A DNA stretch of 21,337 bases from the NCBI GenBank assembly GCA_008931825.1, contig QXVZ01026582.1, positions 2,854-24,190 on the forward strand, in the 5' to 3' direction. Under the pieces are notes generated by a model that did no database searches, was not told where the DNA came from, and saw only the letters and a list, made by a program, of their open reading frames with translations. The translations under genes and the position numbers were made by a program. Position 1 is the first letter of the stretch, and every line of letters begins with the position of its first letter. The stretch comes from Phallusia fumigata (lineage: Eukaryota > Chordata > Ascidiacea > Phlebobranchia > Ascidiidae). Shown here in pieces: positions 9,687 through 20,600 of this stretch.

Positions 9687-12600
9687 TCACGGTCGAGTGA
9701 AAAACTGTATGGCATCCGCATGCTGTGGGTAGTCAAGCATGAGTTGGTCACGTGATGGGACGACGCTGTCGCTTGGCTTGGTTCCGGGAATGGCGATGGA
9801 AGATATCAAAGCGAAACTTTCAAGTTCAACCGTCAAGAAGGAGATTGCGAACCAAAACTCTGGCGAAAACAATAAATTAGCCTGTAGGTGGTTCTCAAAA
9901 TTTTTTAAGCTTGCAGCACACTGACAAACTATATTTTTTGCAGCACACTTTGCAGGCTTACAACACAGAAATTGTAGAAAAAATATAAAAAATGTCCACC
10001 TTTTCTGTAACAGGAGAGGCTTGGTAACAATTAAGATCAAGAGGTTATCGAGTTTGTTTTTTTTACAGCCACATTTTGTCACCAAGCTCTAAAAATCTCC
10101 ATTTTTGATTTACTTATAATATTTCGCGGCACACGTTTACGAGTCAGTGCTTAGAGGTATTCTATGGCAGCTAGACTATCCCGGTCTTGGATTCGANTTC
10201 TCAAACTTTTTTAAGCTTGCAGCACGCTGACAAACTATATTTTTTGCAGCACACTTTGAAGGCTTACAACACAGAAATTGTAGAAAAAATATAAAAAATG
10301 TCCACCTTTTCTGTAATAGGCGAGGCTTGGTAACAATTAAGATCAAGAGGTTCTCGAGTTTGTTTTTTTACAACCACATTTTGTCACCAAGCTCTAAAAA
10401 TCTCCATTTTTGATTTACTTATAATATTTCGCGGCACACAGTTTACGAGTCAGTGCTTAGAGGGATTCTATGGCAGCTAGACTATCCCGGTCTTGGATTC
10501 GAACCTAAACGCTACTCATCCCACACACACAGTATGAGTTACACCAGGGGGTGCAACCTTTATTACTGGAGGGCCAAATACAATCAACCGCAGTATAGAC
10601 CGCGGCCTGCATGTTACTTTAACAGGTTGAATTTGTCTAATTGCACATTAAAAAGAACATTTCCTTTACAAAGGAATTCCATTTTTATTGTTCGCCTTAA
10701 TGTTATAGCAGCATTGTTACGTCACGGACAATCAATTGAACTTCGGCCGGTTGTGCAAAGCACAAAAAAGTAATACTGTCTTTTCGCGGGCGGCACTGAA
10801 TTCAACACCCTGTAAGTATGCCAAGATATTGCCCGCACTCCTTTATTTTTGTGGTTAGAGGGATGAAAAGCTCAGAGTATAACATTGCTTTGAACGCTGT
10901 TTACTGTTATGCGCGCTTTGTTTATACACCGCTGTACATGTGCAAAAACCTTGCCCACGCTCTATTTGTTTATTTTTACGTTTAAATCGGTAAAAAACTC
11001 GGAATATATAAGTGCATTAAACGCTATAAAACCTCGTTAAAAAGTAAAGCGGGCCTTTAACGCAACCTGGCCCCTTTAGTAGTTTGCAAAATAGGGGTAA
11101 ATAGGAGAACAACTTAATGATCACATCCGACCTGGTTGTATCACGATCATCGGTTCATAATCACGATCGTGACCCATTATCGTTTTGCGGAGATCCCCTG
11201 TTGTGGGATTGATGACGTAGAACACCACGGGGTTTCCTCGCAGGAAGTTGATGACGAGAGTTGCCTTGGTTTTGTGGAAAACAACGGTGGGGTGATCCTT
11301 GGAAAAAAGAGAAAAAGTAAAGGAGTCGGTATCATCATCTTAAAAGGACGTTTGTAGAGGAATTCGCATGGCGAGTTTGAGACCACTAGTTTTTTTACCA
11401 GTGCATTGGACTTGAACTTGCGTACTTGGAATAGTTTTTATCTCGAACTCTTTTTGTTTTTGTTCTCAAAAGAAAATGTAGAGTCAGGAAATGTATAAAC
11501 CACAATGTCAATTACTTAACCTCAATGGTGGAGCAAAATATATCTTTGAAATATAACAGACAAAGCTCTAAAAATAGGATAAAAATTTAAATTGTAAGCA
11601 TATTTGGCTACATGAGTATTTTGCACAAAAGAATCTTGGACTTGGACTTGGACTTGCAGATTTCACAGGCAAATCCCAGTCCGGTTTTATTCAGTTTAGT
11701 TTTTTGATTCAACAGAATTCTTGCAAATATTTCAATTTTTTTTAAAGGACAAAAAATTGTCTCCTATTATGATTGATTGGGTTGACCGACACAAAATGTC
11801 AAACATTTTGAAACTGTTTACAGTTGATCGCAACCGTCAGCCACCAATTAAACAGTTGGCGCCTGTGTTTTATAAAATATTTCGCCGGAATTGGATTTAG
11901 CACAATGCCCTGGTTTATGTCACGGGTACGGCACACGTCATTGATGACGTAAACGTGGCACTTACGTAATCCATCAAGTGCAGCCGCGCAGCTCCGTTTC
12001 TTCTCACATCGCCTTGGTTAAAGTTTTCGGGAAGCGATGACGTATTTTCGGGAGTTTCGTAGAAAAGGTGAAAATATCCCCGACTGGGTGTTTCGATGAA
12101 ATTGTATTTTTCCAACAAAAAATCGCCCTCGTTCTGTGAACATAAACACAGTATAGAGTAAAAAATCCAAATGAACTTTCCGACTCGTTTTTAATGATGA
12201 CACTAAAAATTGCAATGCAGCCTTCTACAACAGTGCAGGTTGATGGGCATGTTGTTGCTTAACATACAAACACTTTTCTCTGACAGCCGTCAAATACACA
12301 GGATACTGTATTGATAGAAGAGTGATGTTGATATTTAACGCATTAATGTTTGTAGGCATAGACAACACTTTCGAAAAGTTATGACACTTGGTCAGTTAGA
12401 TTCGACTTCCATTCAAGTCAAAAGTCCTCAGTTAAACCCCGGATATGACGCTCACTTATACCGTGTGAAAGACGACCTGGATTGGCGTCGAAATTATCAT
12501 TTGTTAAACTGGCAACGAAGATTAACTTTCCGATATAATTTCCTTGTGGCAATTTGCATTATTTTACATTCTATGTCAGACTAACACGACTGGTACAAAC

Positions 12601-12847
12601 CTTCAAGTGGAAAATAAGAAACCGTATAAGTTAGGGCAGTTTTAACTATAACAATCCAACGCAAGTGATTCAAGTCGGTTAAAATCAAAATTTTCTAATA
12701 CACGTTGAGCAGACAAGTTGGGTTTACGTACAAAGTATTACATTGAACGATAAACAACATTTAACTTACCCTGACTGGTAGAGGATCTACTGCCTCGCAA
12801 TAATTCCCTTGAATCAAGATAAAGATTGTAAGGAGTGAAAGCAACAT
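9687..12847 (-). CDS. Secreted cupin_5 (DUF985-like) family protein, 4 exons, 194 aa
   Basis: Exons are 12847-12770, 12133-11966, 11297-11132 and 9859-9687; all junctions agree in phase and lengths total 585 nt including the stop. Exon 1 encodes a signal peptide (MLLSLLTIFILIQGNYCEA), with an in-frame TGA seven codons upstream. The mature part follows the cupin_5 order: an N-terminal LLEKYNFIETPSRGYFHLFYE block (family pattern xPxxGGYFxExY) at residues 32-52, FHK at 89-91, the LRGNPVVFYVINPTTGDL strand block at about 101-118, VIQPEFWFAISF, then SFALISSIAIPG and the C-terminal YPQHADAI. The usual [D/E]E-[I/L]-W-H segment after FH(R/K) reads KATLVIN, so the expected acidic and His residues are absent. 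Intron 9860-11131 holds the N-joined duplication and a MITE; 11298-11965 holds a short CTTGGA tandem repeat near 11635; 12134-12769 shows nothing recognisable. Confidence 0.9.
9883..10502. repeat. 305-bp near-identical copies joined by a single N, containing hAT-like sequence
   Basis: Copy 1 is 9892-10196, the N is at 10197 and copy 2 is 10198-10502. They share start (TTCTCAAA) and end (GGTCTTGGATTCGA) and differ by only a few bases, such as AGGAGAGG against AGGCGAGG. Just before copy 1 the text GGTGGTTCTCAAAA (9888 on) looks like a hAT left end, so the unit is probably a MITE seen on two unmerged haplotypes. It lies in the last intron of the cupin gene, starting about 30 bases from the exon 4 acceptor. 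Confidence 0.8.
10495..10505 (-). repeat. tRNA-type B-box motif
   Basis: GGTTCGAATCC reads perfectly on the minus strand and straddles the end of the second 305-bp copy. No tRNA can be folded around it. It probably belongs to a tRNA-derived repeat in the cupin gene intron. Confidence 0.4.
10545..10812. mobile_element. hAT-like MITE, about 268 bp
   Basis: The element starts CAGGGGGTGCAACCTTTATT, continues GGAGGGCCAAATAC, and ends CGCGGGCGGCACTGAATTCAACACCCTG. Reverse-complementing the end gives CAGGGTGTTGAAT, which matches the start over about 8 bases. The GGGCCAAATAC and CGCGGGC motifs are typical of one group of hAT mini-elements. No clear target duplication is seen. A related end (TTCGCGGGCAGCAAATTGCA) lies near 17650 in a DSEL intron. 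Confidence 0.55.
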
Positions 12848-14609
12848 TGCTATTCCCGTGTTCTCTCACATATGCTGTAGCTACGAGAAATAACTAACAT
12901 TTTAAATCTGATTTAAAATCCGAAGATCCGATAGCCGCAGGGGGTCAGTTTTGTAAATATGACACCGACGGCCAACTGTTTTTTCGTAACTTTCAACAAC
13001 GGGTTGACAGACTTGTTGCTCTGTGGACAATGGCGAAGACCTTAAACGTGGTTTAGCATGGATGAACAGCATTTGTCAGTTGTTGTTTTTTTACAACTGG
13101 TAACTATAGCAAAACGATAGTAGGTTTAAATCGCGTGTTCAATGATCGTGAAACAACCAAGAGAAGGAATCAACTATTGTCAGTAAAAATCCCCTTAACT
13201 GCCAAAAAACTGATCTGAAGTGTAGAATACATCATTAGCTTTAGAAAAAGGAACATTGCTCTTAAGTGACGGAATCTACGCATTTTTCCATGAAATTGAA
13301 TTACCTTCAATTTCACCAAATCCACTTCACCGCATGCAAATGTTTTTTCACAACTAACTAGTTTGAACAATATTTATATCGCTGTATCTACGTCATTAGG
13401 AGTTGCTCAAACAATCGAAACAACGTTCTGTTATACTTCAAAAATTCACCAATCAACCCAAAGATTCCTTCAATAAACGCGTTGCGCTTACAATTTCTTA
13501 TATTGCGCCAAACGCACTCTCTTGTGAGACCCCGTCACATAACACCTTGTAATAACGGTGTAGCTGCAGCGCGTTGTACCTTGATCCACCAATTATATTC
13601 TCCATAATTTTGGCGCCTCATAACGTTTCCACGTTGCACAGCTATCTCCGGCTTGGTGATTATTTTAGTAAAATTGTGTCGCTATGATTTCTTTCACCGA
13701 GCGAAATAAACTCAACTCAATACCTGTCCTTCCACTTCAAAGCAATAATCATCAACGGATTTTGCTACCAGCCCGTTATTTACCTAAAACGCTTGGGCAT
13801 TAGAGATGTGATGGTGAACTTACAATTGTAGTTGCATAGTTTACGTTGCAAGAACGTTTCTGTAGGTAAACTGTAATCATAGAACTGATTAGGGCTCTAG
13901 AGTAAAATACGTGGAATGCATGATCAAAATTCCGATAGCACAGGAAAGGCATTATACAGCTCTGAATAACTGACGGTTAAAAGCAAGAATAACAGTACGG
14001 TAAGGTACGCAGCAAAAATCATCAAAAGATACGGAACGCCATTCGCAACGAGGTATACGCACAAATCAATGCGTTTCCTACAGCCATCCTGGTTTTTACC
14101 AGCAAGTCTTTTGCACACGCCAACTTAAAAACAAACAATAAAAAAAGGTAAAGAGTGCGAAGCTTAATCTTTGGACATAAATTCGGTTAGATTAGAACCT
14201 GCGAAGGTTGAAATTCCCTAGTATAGCCGCAAAGTAACATGACTAGACAGCGAATGAAGTGAATTTGGAGACATGTCAAACCGTTTGTGCGAAAAACAAC
14301 AAATCGCAATCAAGTAAGTGCAATGCCATGATTCACTAGAAATATTTCTCCAAAGTTGTTGTTTCATTTTAACATCACCCAAGGTTCACAATCCACGCTT
14401 TAAAATAATCTCAATTAAAAGATAAAAACCTTTTACTTGAAACATATTTATACTAACGTTACCGTAGTTTGCCAGTGGTATTTAACTAGCGAAAGTATAG
14501 AAAACTACATTTTTTGCATTGTTATGTTTCGCACGGATGTCAATATGTAACAATGCATAGTAATATCAAAATCTTGGCTTTGAAAGCCGTTAAGTGCAAG
14601 CACATGATG
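12848..14609. other. Intergenic region with no gene seen
   Basis: This 1.76-kb interval separates the cupin start (12847) from the DSEL stop (14612-14610) on the same strand. It must hold the DSEL 3' UTR and the cupin promoter. It is AT-rich and contains no GACGTC hexamer, unlike most exons here. One 64-codon minus-strand open stretch (14118-13924) has a hydrophobic run but lacks an ATG start and convincing splice partners. No tRNA or repeat is evident. Confidence 0.6.
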
Positions 14610-17600
14610 TCACGACAAATAACCAAGATTTTTCATCAGTTCCCCGCATATGTTTTCTATGGTGGTGATTGATTTTTGTGGCATTTTTTCCTTCCAATTG
14701 TGGATCGAGTTGGCGTTAAGTTTCGCCTCAAATCCAAAACCGTAGTGTCCGCTGTGTACTGTGCTGTAGCGGATAAAGCAAAAAATGATTCAAATTATAT
14801 TGTCTTAATTTAGAATAATGTTTTTTAACCTTATTTCCCCGCTACCCATTTCTGTTTAGACCGAATTGCCATTTCCCACAATTTATACAAAATACAATAT
14901 ATCTATACGGTAGGTTACTTGTTCTGCCATGCACAACATAAAATTTCTTGTTTTTTGGTAACAGGTTCAGTTAATAACCCACCTGCTACCCCAACATTAC
15001 CATTTTACCAATCAGGGTTAAAACCACTGATATAAAGGTATTTCGGGTTAAACTTTAGAGTTTGTTGAAAACACCCCGAAAAACACAAAACCCCTAAGAC
15101 GCCACACCACTAAGACCCACCGTATCAGTCGATTGATCTGTGGCGCAGAGATCGTTGTGCCCAACCGTTGCATCATCCGACGCGCCACGTGCTCCGGTGA
15201 CGTCACAATGTCTTCGAACATCACGACCTGCGCAGAACGCGATGTGCGCAGCCTCACGCTGACGTCAGCGGCCCATAATCGAGCGAGGCGCGTCACAATG
15301 TCGTCGGATGAAGGAAGCGACAAGAGATGTTTGTATTCTTGCGCAGGGAAAGATTTTCCTCTGCATTCGACTGTTTCGACATTCAGTAGATTTTCGAGGG
15401 TTCGTTGTTGTCTACAACGGTAATGGTTCATTTTTGGGTGGGTAAAGTTTTTTTTCATAAACTTCAATTTAGCTTAAACGGCGTGGGGCTTATGAGAGAA
15501 GGGTCTAGCAGTTACATTGTTCTGGGCCCTGAGGCTACGGAATGGCGCATGACCAAAGAACCATTTGAAATAAGTGTTCACATATATTGAAAAAGTTCAT
15601 TTCAACATAATCTTTCGCATGATTAAATGGGCATTTGTTAAAATAAATTCTTAACTAGCTTCAATTTTAAATAAGAAGATACAAGCCAGTACTAATTGTG
15701 TGTAAAACATTTTCTACGTTTTGTCAAACACTGTCGTCATCTTTATCACAAGTACTGGGTTATATATTTTCATTACGACTATTTTAAACCGTAAATTGTG
15801 TACGTAAGCCTCAAAAAAGTCCCACAATGTGTTTGTGTCCCCTTAAAAGAATTATCTTCGAGATTCTGTCAATAAGCAAAGTCCTATGTTCTAAACCCGA
15901 TCCAAGAAACTTACAAGCTTCTCTGTGATTGGTCCAGATCCTGACGCGTCAGAGCGTAGATCCAGTCACGTGGGTCGCGGACAATTATGATAAAACGATG
16001 AGACGAGGGGAGTAGACCGTGAAGCCACGAAATCTGTCGAGCGTAACGACATGTTAAAAAAGGAAAACTTCGAACTACAATGTGAATTGCGTACCTTGGT
16101 GTTCCAGTATCCTCCGAGAAGATTCACGACAAACCTGGGGGATTTCCCTAACTCACGAAACTTCCGCTGCACGTGGTGGACGCGTGACTCGGAAGATTGT
16201 GGGAGGTTGTTAAGGAAGATCATCGGCTCCTTGCTGAGTGAGAGGAACCAACCGGCCGTTGTTGGATGAATCTGTGCGAAAGTCAGAATGTTTAGTTTTT
16301 AAATTCTATTCGAATAAGGCAGTTATTCTTTAACTGTGCGTGTGTGACGCCCTACTACGTCTTTTTTATTTTCCAGAGGGCATATTTCCGTTTCGTAGTT
16401 AAACTGTTTTTATGTTGCTAAATACAAGTCTGCTGATAAGCGCCATATTTTATTTCTTATCGCTTGTGCGTCAAAAGTCCAACCAACTTTTCCAAATACG
16501 TCGCATCGAAAAATGTTTGAGAAACACTGAGGAAGGGACTGAGGGTGTCGGTTTATCGAAATACATTTCTAAGTTTTTGTCTCCACACTTTGTACTTTCA
16601 CTTTGGACAAAGTGATTTTCGCACTGCACTGCCGATCTAAAGTAACACACTTACACACAAAAAAGTAAACAAGAATTGGCTACGGTTGCTTTTTTATGTG
16701 CTGAAAAGGGGAACATGGTGATTTTATTTTATTCAGAATAAGACGCTCGATGAATAAATATATTTTGCAAGATCGGCAATTTCATCCAGTTACGGGTCTT
16801 TGCAGCAACATTAATTTAAACCTTAGTAGCAATATTAATTAACGTTCTCAAAAATATGTATGTATATATCCATTAACTGGTTGTTTACGTGTTTTAAACG
16901 TGGATTGATTCTTGTGACATTATTGCCGACCAGTCGATTCCATACGTTGACAAGTTGGCCACTTCTAAGTTACGTGAATCTTTTCTTAATCAATTATCAC
17001 AAAAATGTGTAAAAATCGGAAAAATCGAATATTCTAGTTTACCTCATCATCATACGTAGGCCAGTAGCACGGGTCCACCCTCCCCACATCGGTGTCCTCT
17101 ACTGGTATTGTGACGTCATCAGTGGAGACGTAAAGAAAATCGGTCGAGTTTCGAAACGCGCTTTCGACGATTTCGGCTCCCGAGCCCGGCAGCGAGGTGA
17201 TAAAGACAGTGGGTGTTTTTTTCGGCAAAACATCTTCCCTGCAAAAAAACGAAATTTTCCTGTGGTTTGTGTCATGTAATATATGTAGGCGCATTTGGTA
17301 TTCGCTTAAATACAGTTCTGATGAAATATCTATATCTATCTGTATCGCTCTACGCGATCCGTGCAAGCTGCGATGCTTAGCTGCAAGCTTTAAAAACTTA
17401 TATTGCTGCAGGGTTAAATATAATAAAACAACCATTTTTTATGCAGAATGGCTTTGTTTTATTGCTTATCAAAAACCTTTGTATTCTAAAAAGGATCAAG
17501 AACATTCCGTTTAACATTTAATTTCAAGAACATTTAATAAGAAAAAAAGGGAACTTTAAATTAAAAAAAGTGTTGTTAGCTTTACTTTCCTATCGGCATC

Positions 17601-20600
17601 GTTACGTTGCGTAAAACAAATTGGTTTCATGTGCCGCACAATTTCTATTCGCGGGCAGCAAATTGCACACACCTGGTTTAGGGCCATACATTGTGTATCG
17701 GCTGAAAAAAAATTAAAGACAAAATATCTTTTTACTCAGGTGTTGCCTGTAATGTCTTAAAATTATTTCCTTATCATGGCACGTACATTAATCAAAATAA
17801 AACAGTAGTATGTTTTCATGTGTTAAATTTTTTTTTTAAATTTCGAACTTCCCTAGGGCTCAACAGGGCTCAGCATGGCCTCATCAAGTCCAAATACCGA
17901 CATTGCTTGTAAAAGGCTGAATCAAAACATAACGCTTAAAGTGGGATTCGAACCCACGACAGTAGGGATTGGAGCTTCATCTTGTAAGACTGGCGTATAC
18001 GGCGATTACTAAAAGTTTCGAAACTTGCGTAAAAATGTTTATAATTGTTCAACTTACTCTGCGTATGTGACGTCACAATGGGATTGAGCCTTCCTGTACA
18101 AGCAAAGGTTTGCGGAACAATAAAAGTAGAACATTGCGAACAATAGGATGGTGAGGAAAAACTTCTTCACTTTCTGTCGCACAACGCAACTTGGAAAAGT
18201 CTGCTTGCAAACCTGGTTTCTGCTGAAAAGAATAAAATATTGGGATAACATTGTGGCATTGAATTTTGTAAACCTTTAGTTTTTGAATCGTTTGACTAAT
18301 AGAGTGGTTCCCAATCGTGGAGGAATTCTTGCCAAAGTGTAGTATTTCATTTTATGCAGACCAATGGTTCCAAACCATTCATCGCTTCTTGTCTAGTAGG
18401 GAAGGAATGGAGAGTTCCGAAATAAGCAAAACGGGAAATACATCCGAAAAGGTTGGGAACCACTGGACTAAAACTTTTGTTTAAATATAAGGAAGCCGCG
18501 AATCAACACCAGGTATTAAACAGATTATCTATTAGTTTGTTAAACCAATTACAGACCATACTACCATTACAAGCATCACATCAAAACTACATAATTTAAC
18601 CAAACATGCTCTTACCTGATGGTGAGTGCTGATCTGCAACGAAAAAACAGCAGCAGAAAAACGAAAAGACCGAAAAAGACGACTAAATCGAATACGCCAG
18701 AGGGCGCTGCTGATCCACGAAGTGCCAAATCACGTGACGACACGAGGTTTTTAACGATGACGTCATGGTCGTCACACCGGCTGAAACTTTTACGTCGCCC
18801 TTCTGGGGCGCCGAACACGATGGGGTCGCCACCTTTAACGGAGACGGTAGCGTACGCCCCGAAACCGAAGGCTTTCATCCGTGACCCGAGACTCGAAGTC
18901 AGCGAAGCGAAACCGACCTGGTACTTCCCCCCTGTTGCGTCCACCGTTATCGTTGTGACGTCATTATGTTTGCCTTNCTGTTGCGTCCACAGTTATCGTT
19001 GTGACGTCATTATGTTTGCCTTGCACAAACGCGCATGACGTCACTGCGACTTTCGGCCCGTAGAAGAGATAGGCGACGTGAGTTGGTCCGGATCGTTCGA
19101 GTTCAAAGGTCACGTTGACAAAGCTAGTGGTCCGTTTTTTGTATTCGGAAACCAGTTTCTCGCTCTGCAGCGCCACTAGTGGTACTTTTCCGCCGGCTTG
19201 AAACGGGAAAAACGAGTAAAAACCATCAGGATGCTTGATCTTGGCACCTGTGATAATAAAACACTGTTTTAAAGTTATCTTTGTATCACAACAACAACAA
19301 AGTCTGAGCCATAGTTGTCAAATGCTTGGTGTAATTGCTTTGCTAAAGTTACTGGAAGATAACTTTTTCAAATCCCTGTACACCAGGCCTGCAAGAGGCG
19401 TTACACCCAAACATAGTCGGTCTTCCAAGCATTTCTATTCAGCAAGGCGATGGCTGGAAAAATCTCGCCTGCGGTGGGATTCGAACTCACGACAGGAGCC
19501 TATCCGGGGCTCGCGCTCTACCAACTGAGCTGCGTAGACTCTATGTCGAAAGTGAAAATCACAGACACCGCTGCCTGTTGCATTTGTGATCTTCTAGTAG
19601 GGGAACGCCAGCCCAAACATAGTACTTGACTCGTAGATATAATTATTTCCTGGCAGCACCAAGCAGCATTAAAAAAACTATACTTTATCCCTTAGTTGCC
19701 TAAAGTTCCAAAGGGTTAAGAGATCTGTTTCCGGAGGGCACGAGGATACTAAATTGTATAGATACCACATTACATCTTCAACATCCAAACAAAATTGTTT
19801 TGTTTGCAACAATATTTGAGCATTGCAACAATAATTAGTTTCCGGAAATTACAGAAGGGGGTATGAGAACTGGTTGGGGTTTGAAAAAAGGTTAGGAACC
19901 GCTGGTGTATAAGTTTGGGTAGCGTAAGTTTCGTTAGCGTTCATTCCGAAGTTTATCTTTACCTTTCAGACTTCCGTGATGAAGTTCTTCAAACGAATGC
20001 AGAATGTTGTGAAAGTTGGCGCTCGCCTTGGTCAAGCTGCAACCTTCTTGAAGGTAAACGCTATCCAGCACAAGAAGCAGGTCTGGTCGCAGTAGAACCA
20101 TCGAACGCTGCACGCTTTTCAATTTCAGAAACGGCCTAAAAAGAATTAAGTAATTTTTGTGAGTCTATTGTGAATCGGTTTGAACTTAGAGTGAGCAAGC
20201 GACTTTCGACCATGAGGTCAGTGGTTCGAATCCCGACTTTGCCTCTAAGGACCCCCGATAGTCAATGCAACCGTACTGTGATTACATGGTGTGATGTTGG
20301 ACAGTGACTCTTTTACATTTAGTCTCGAAACATGCAATATTATAAGTCTTGTAATAGACCAACACCCTTATATTTGGATATGTATCGTTTTGTGTAATGC
20401 TTTGTAAATAAAACGAAACGATCTATATCCCACACCATGGCAATGCTTTTGACCCCCTTCCCCGGCCCCCAATTTGCTCCCGTGGGCAATAAGCTTCGAC
20501 CGGGGACAAAACATCGATCCCAAACACAAGTAACCAAGGTAAAAAATCAAAAAAAGGCGTTTTAAAACCATTGCAGAAAAGCAGATGGGTTTAAACGCGG

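Noticed and set aside
12381-12584. Plus-strand 67-codon open frame
   Set aside because: It lies within the first intron of the minus-strand cupin gene and shows no domain or splice context.
13924-14118. Minus-strand open stretch with a hydrophobic run
   Set aside because: It has no ATG start, no matching splice partners and no recognisable family, and it lies between two complete gene ends.
15133-15423. Plus-strand open frame of 96 codons
   Set aside because: It is antisense to the DSEL sulfotransferase exon 15411-15121, whose minus-strand frame aligns with the family.
18619-19038. Plus-strand open frame of 139 codons
   Set aside because: It is antisense to a DSEL exon and crosses the N; the minus-strand reading has clear family similarity.
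20368-20571. Minus-strand open stretch of about 67 codons
   Set aside because: It lies in the DSEL intron between 20667 and 20136; the flanking exons join in phase without it and it has no similarity to the epimerase domain.
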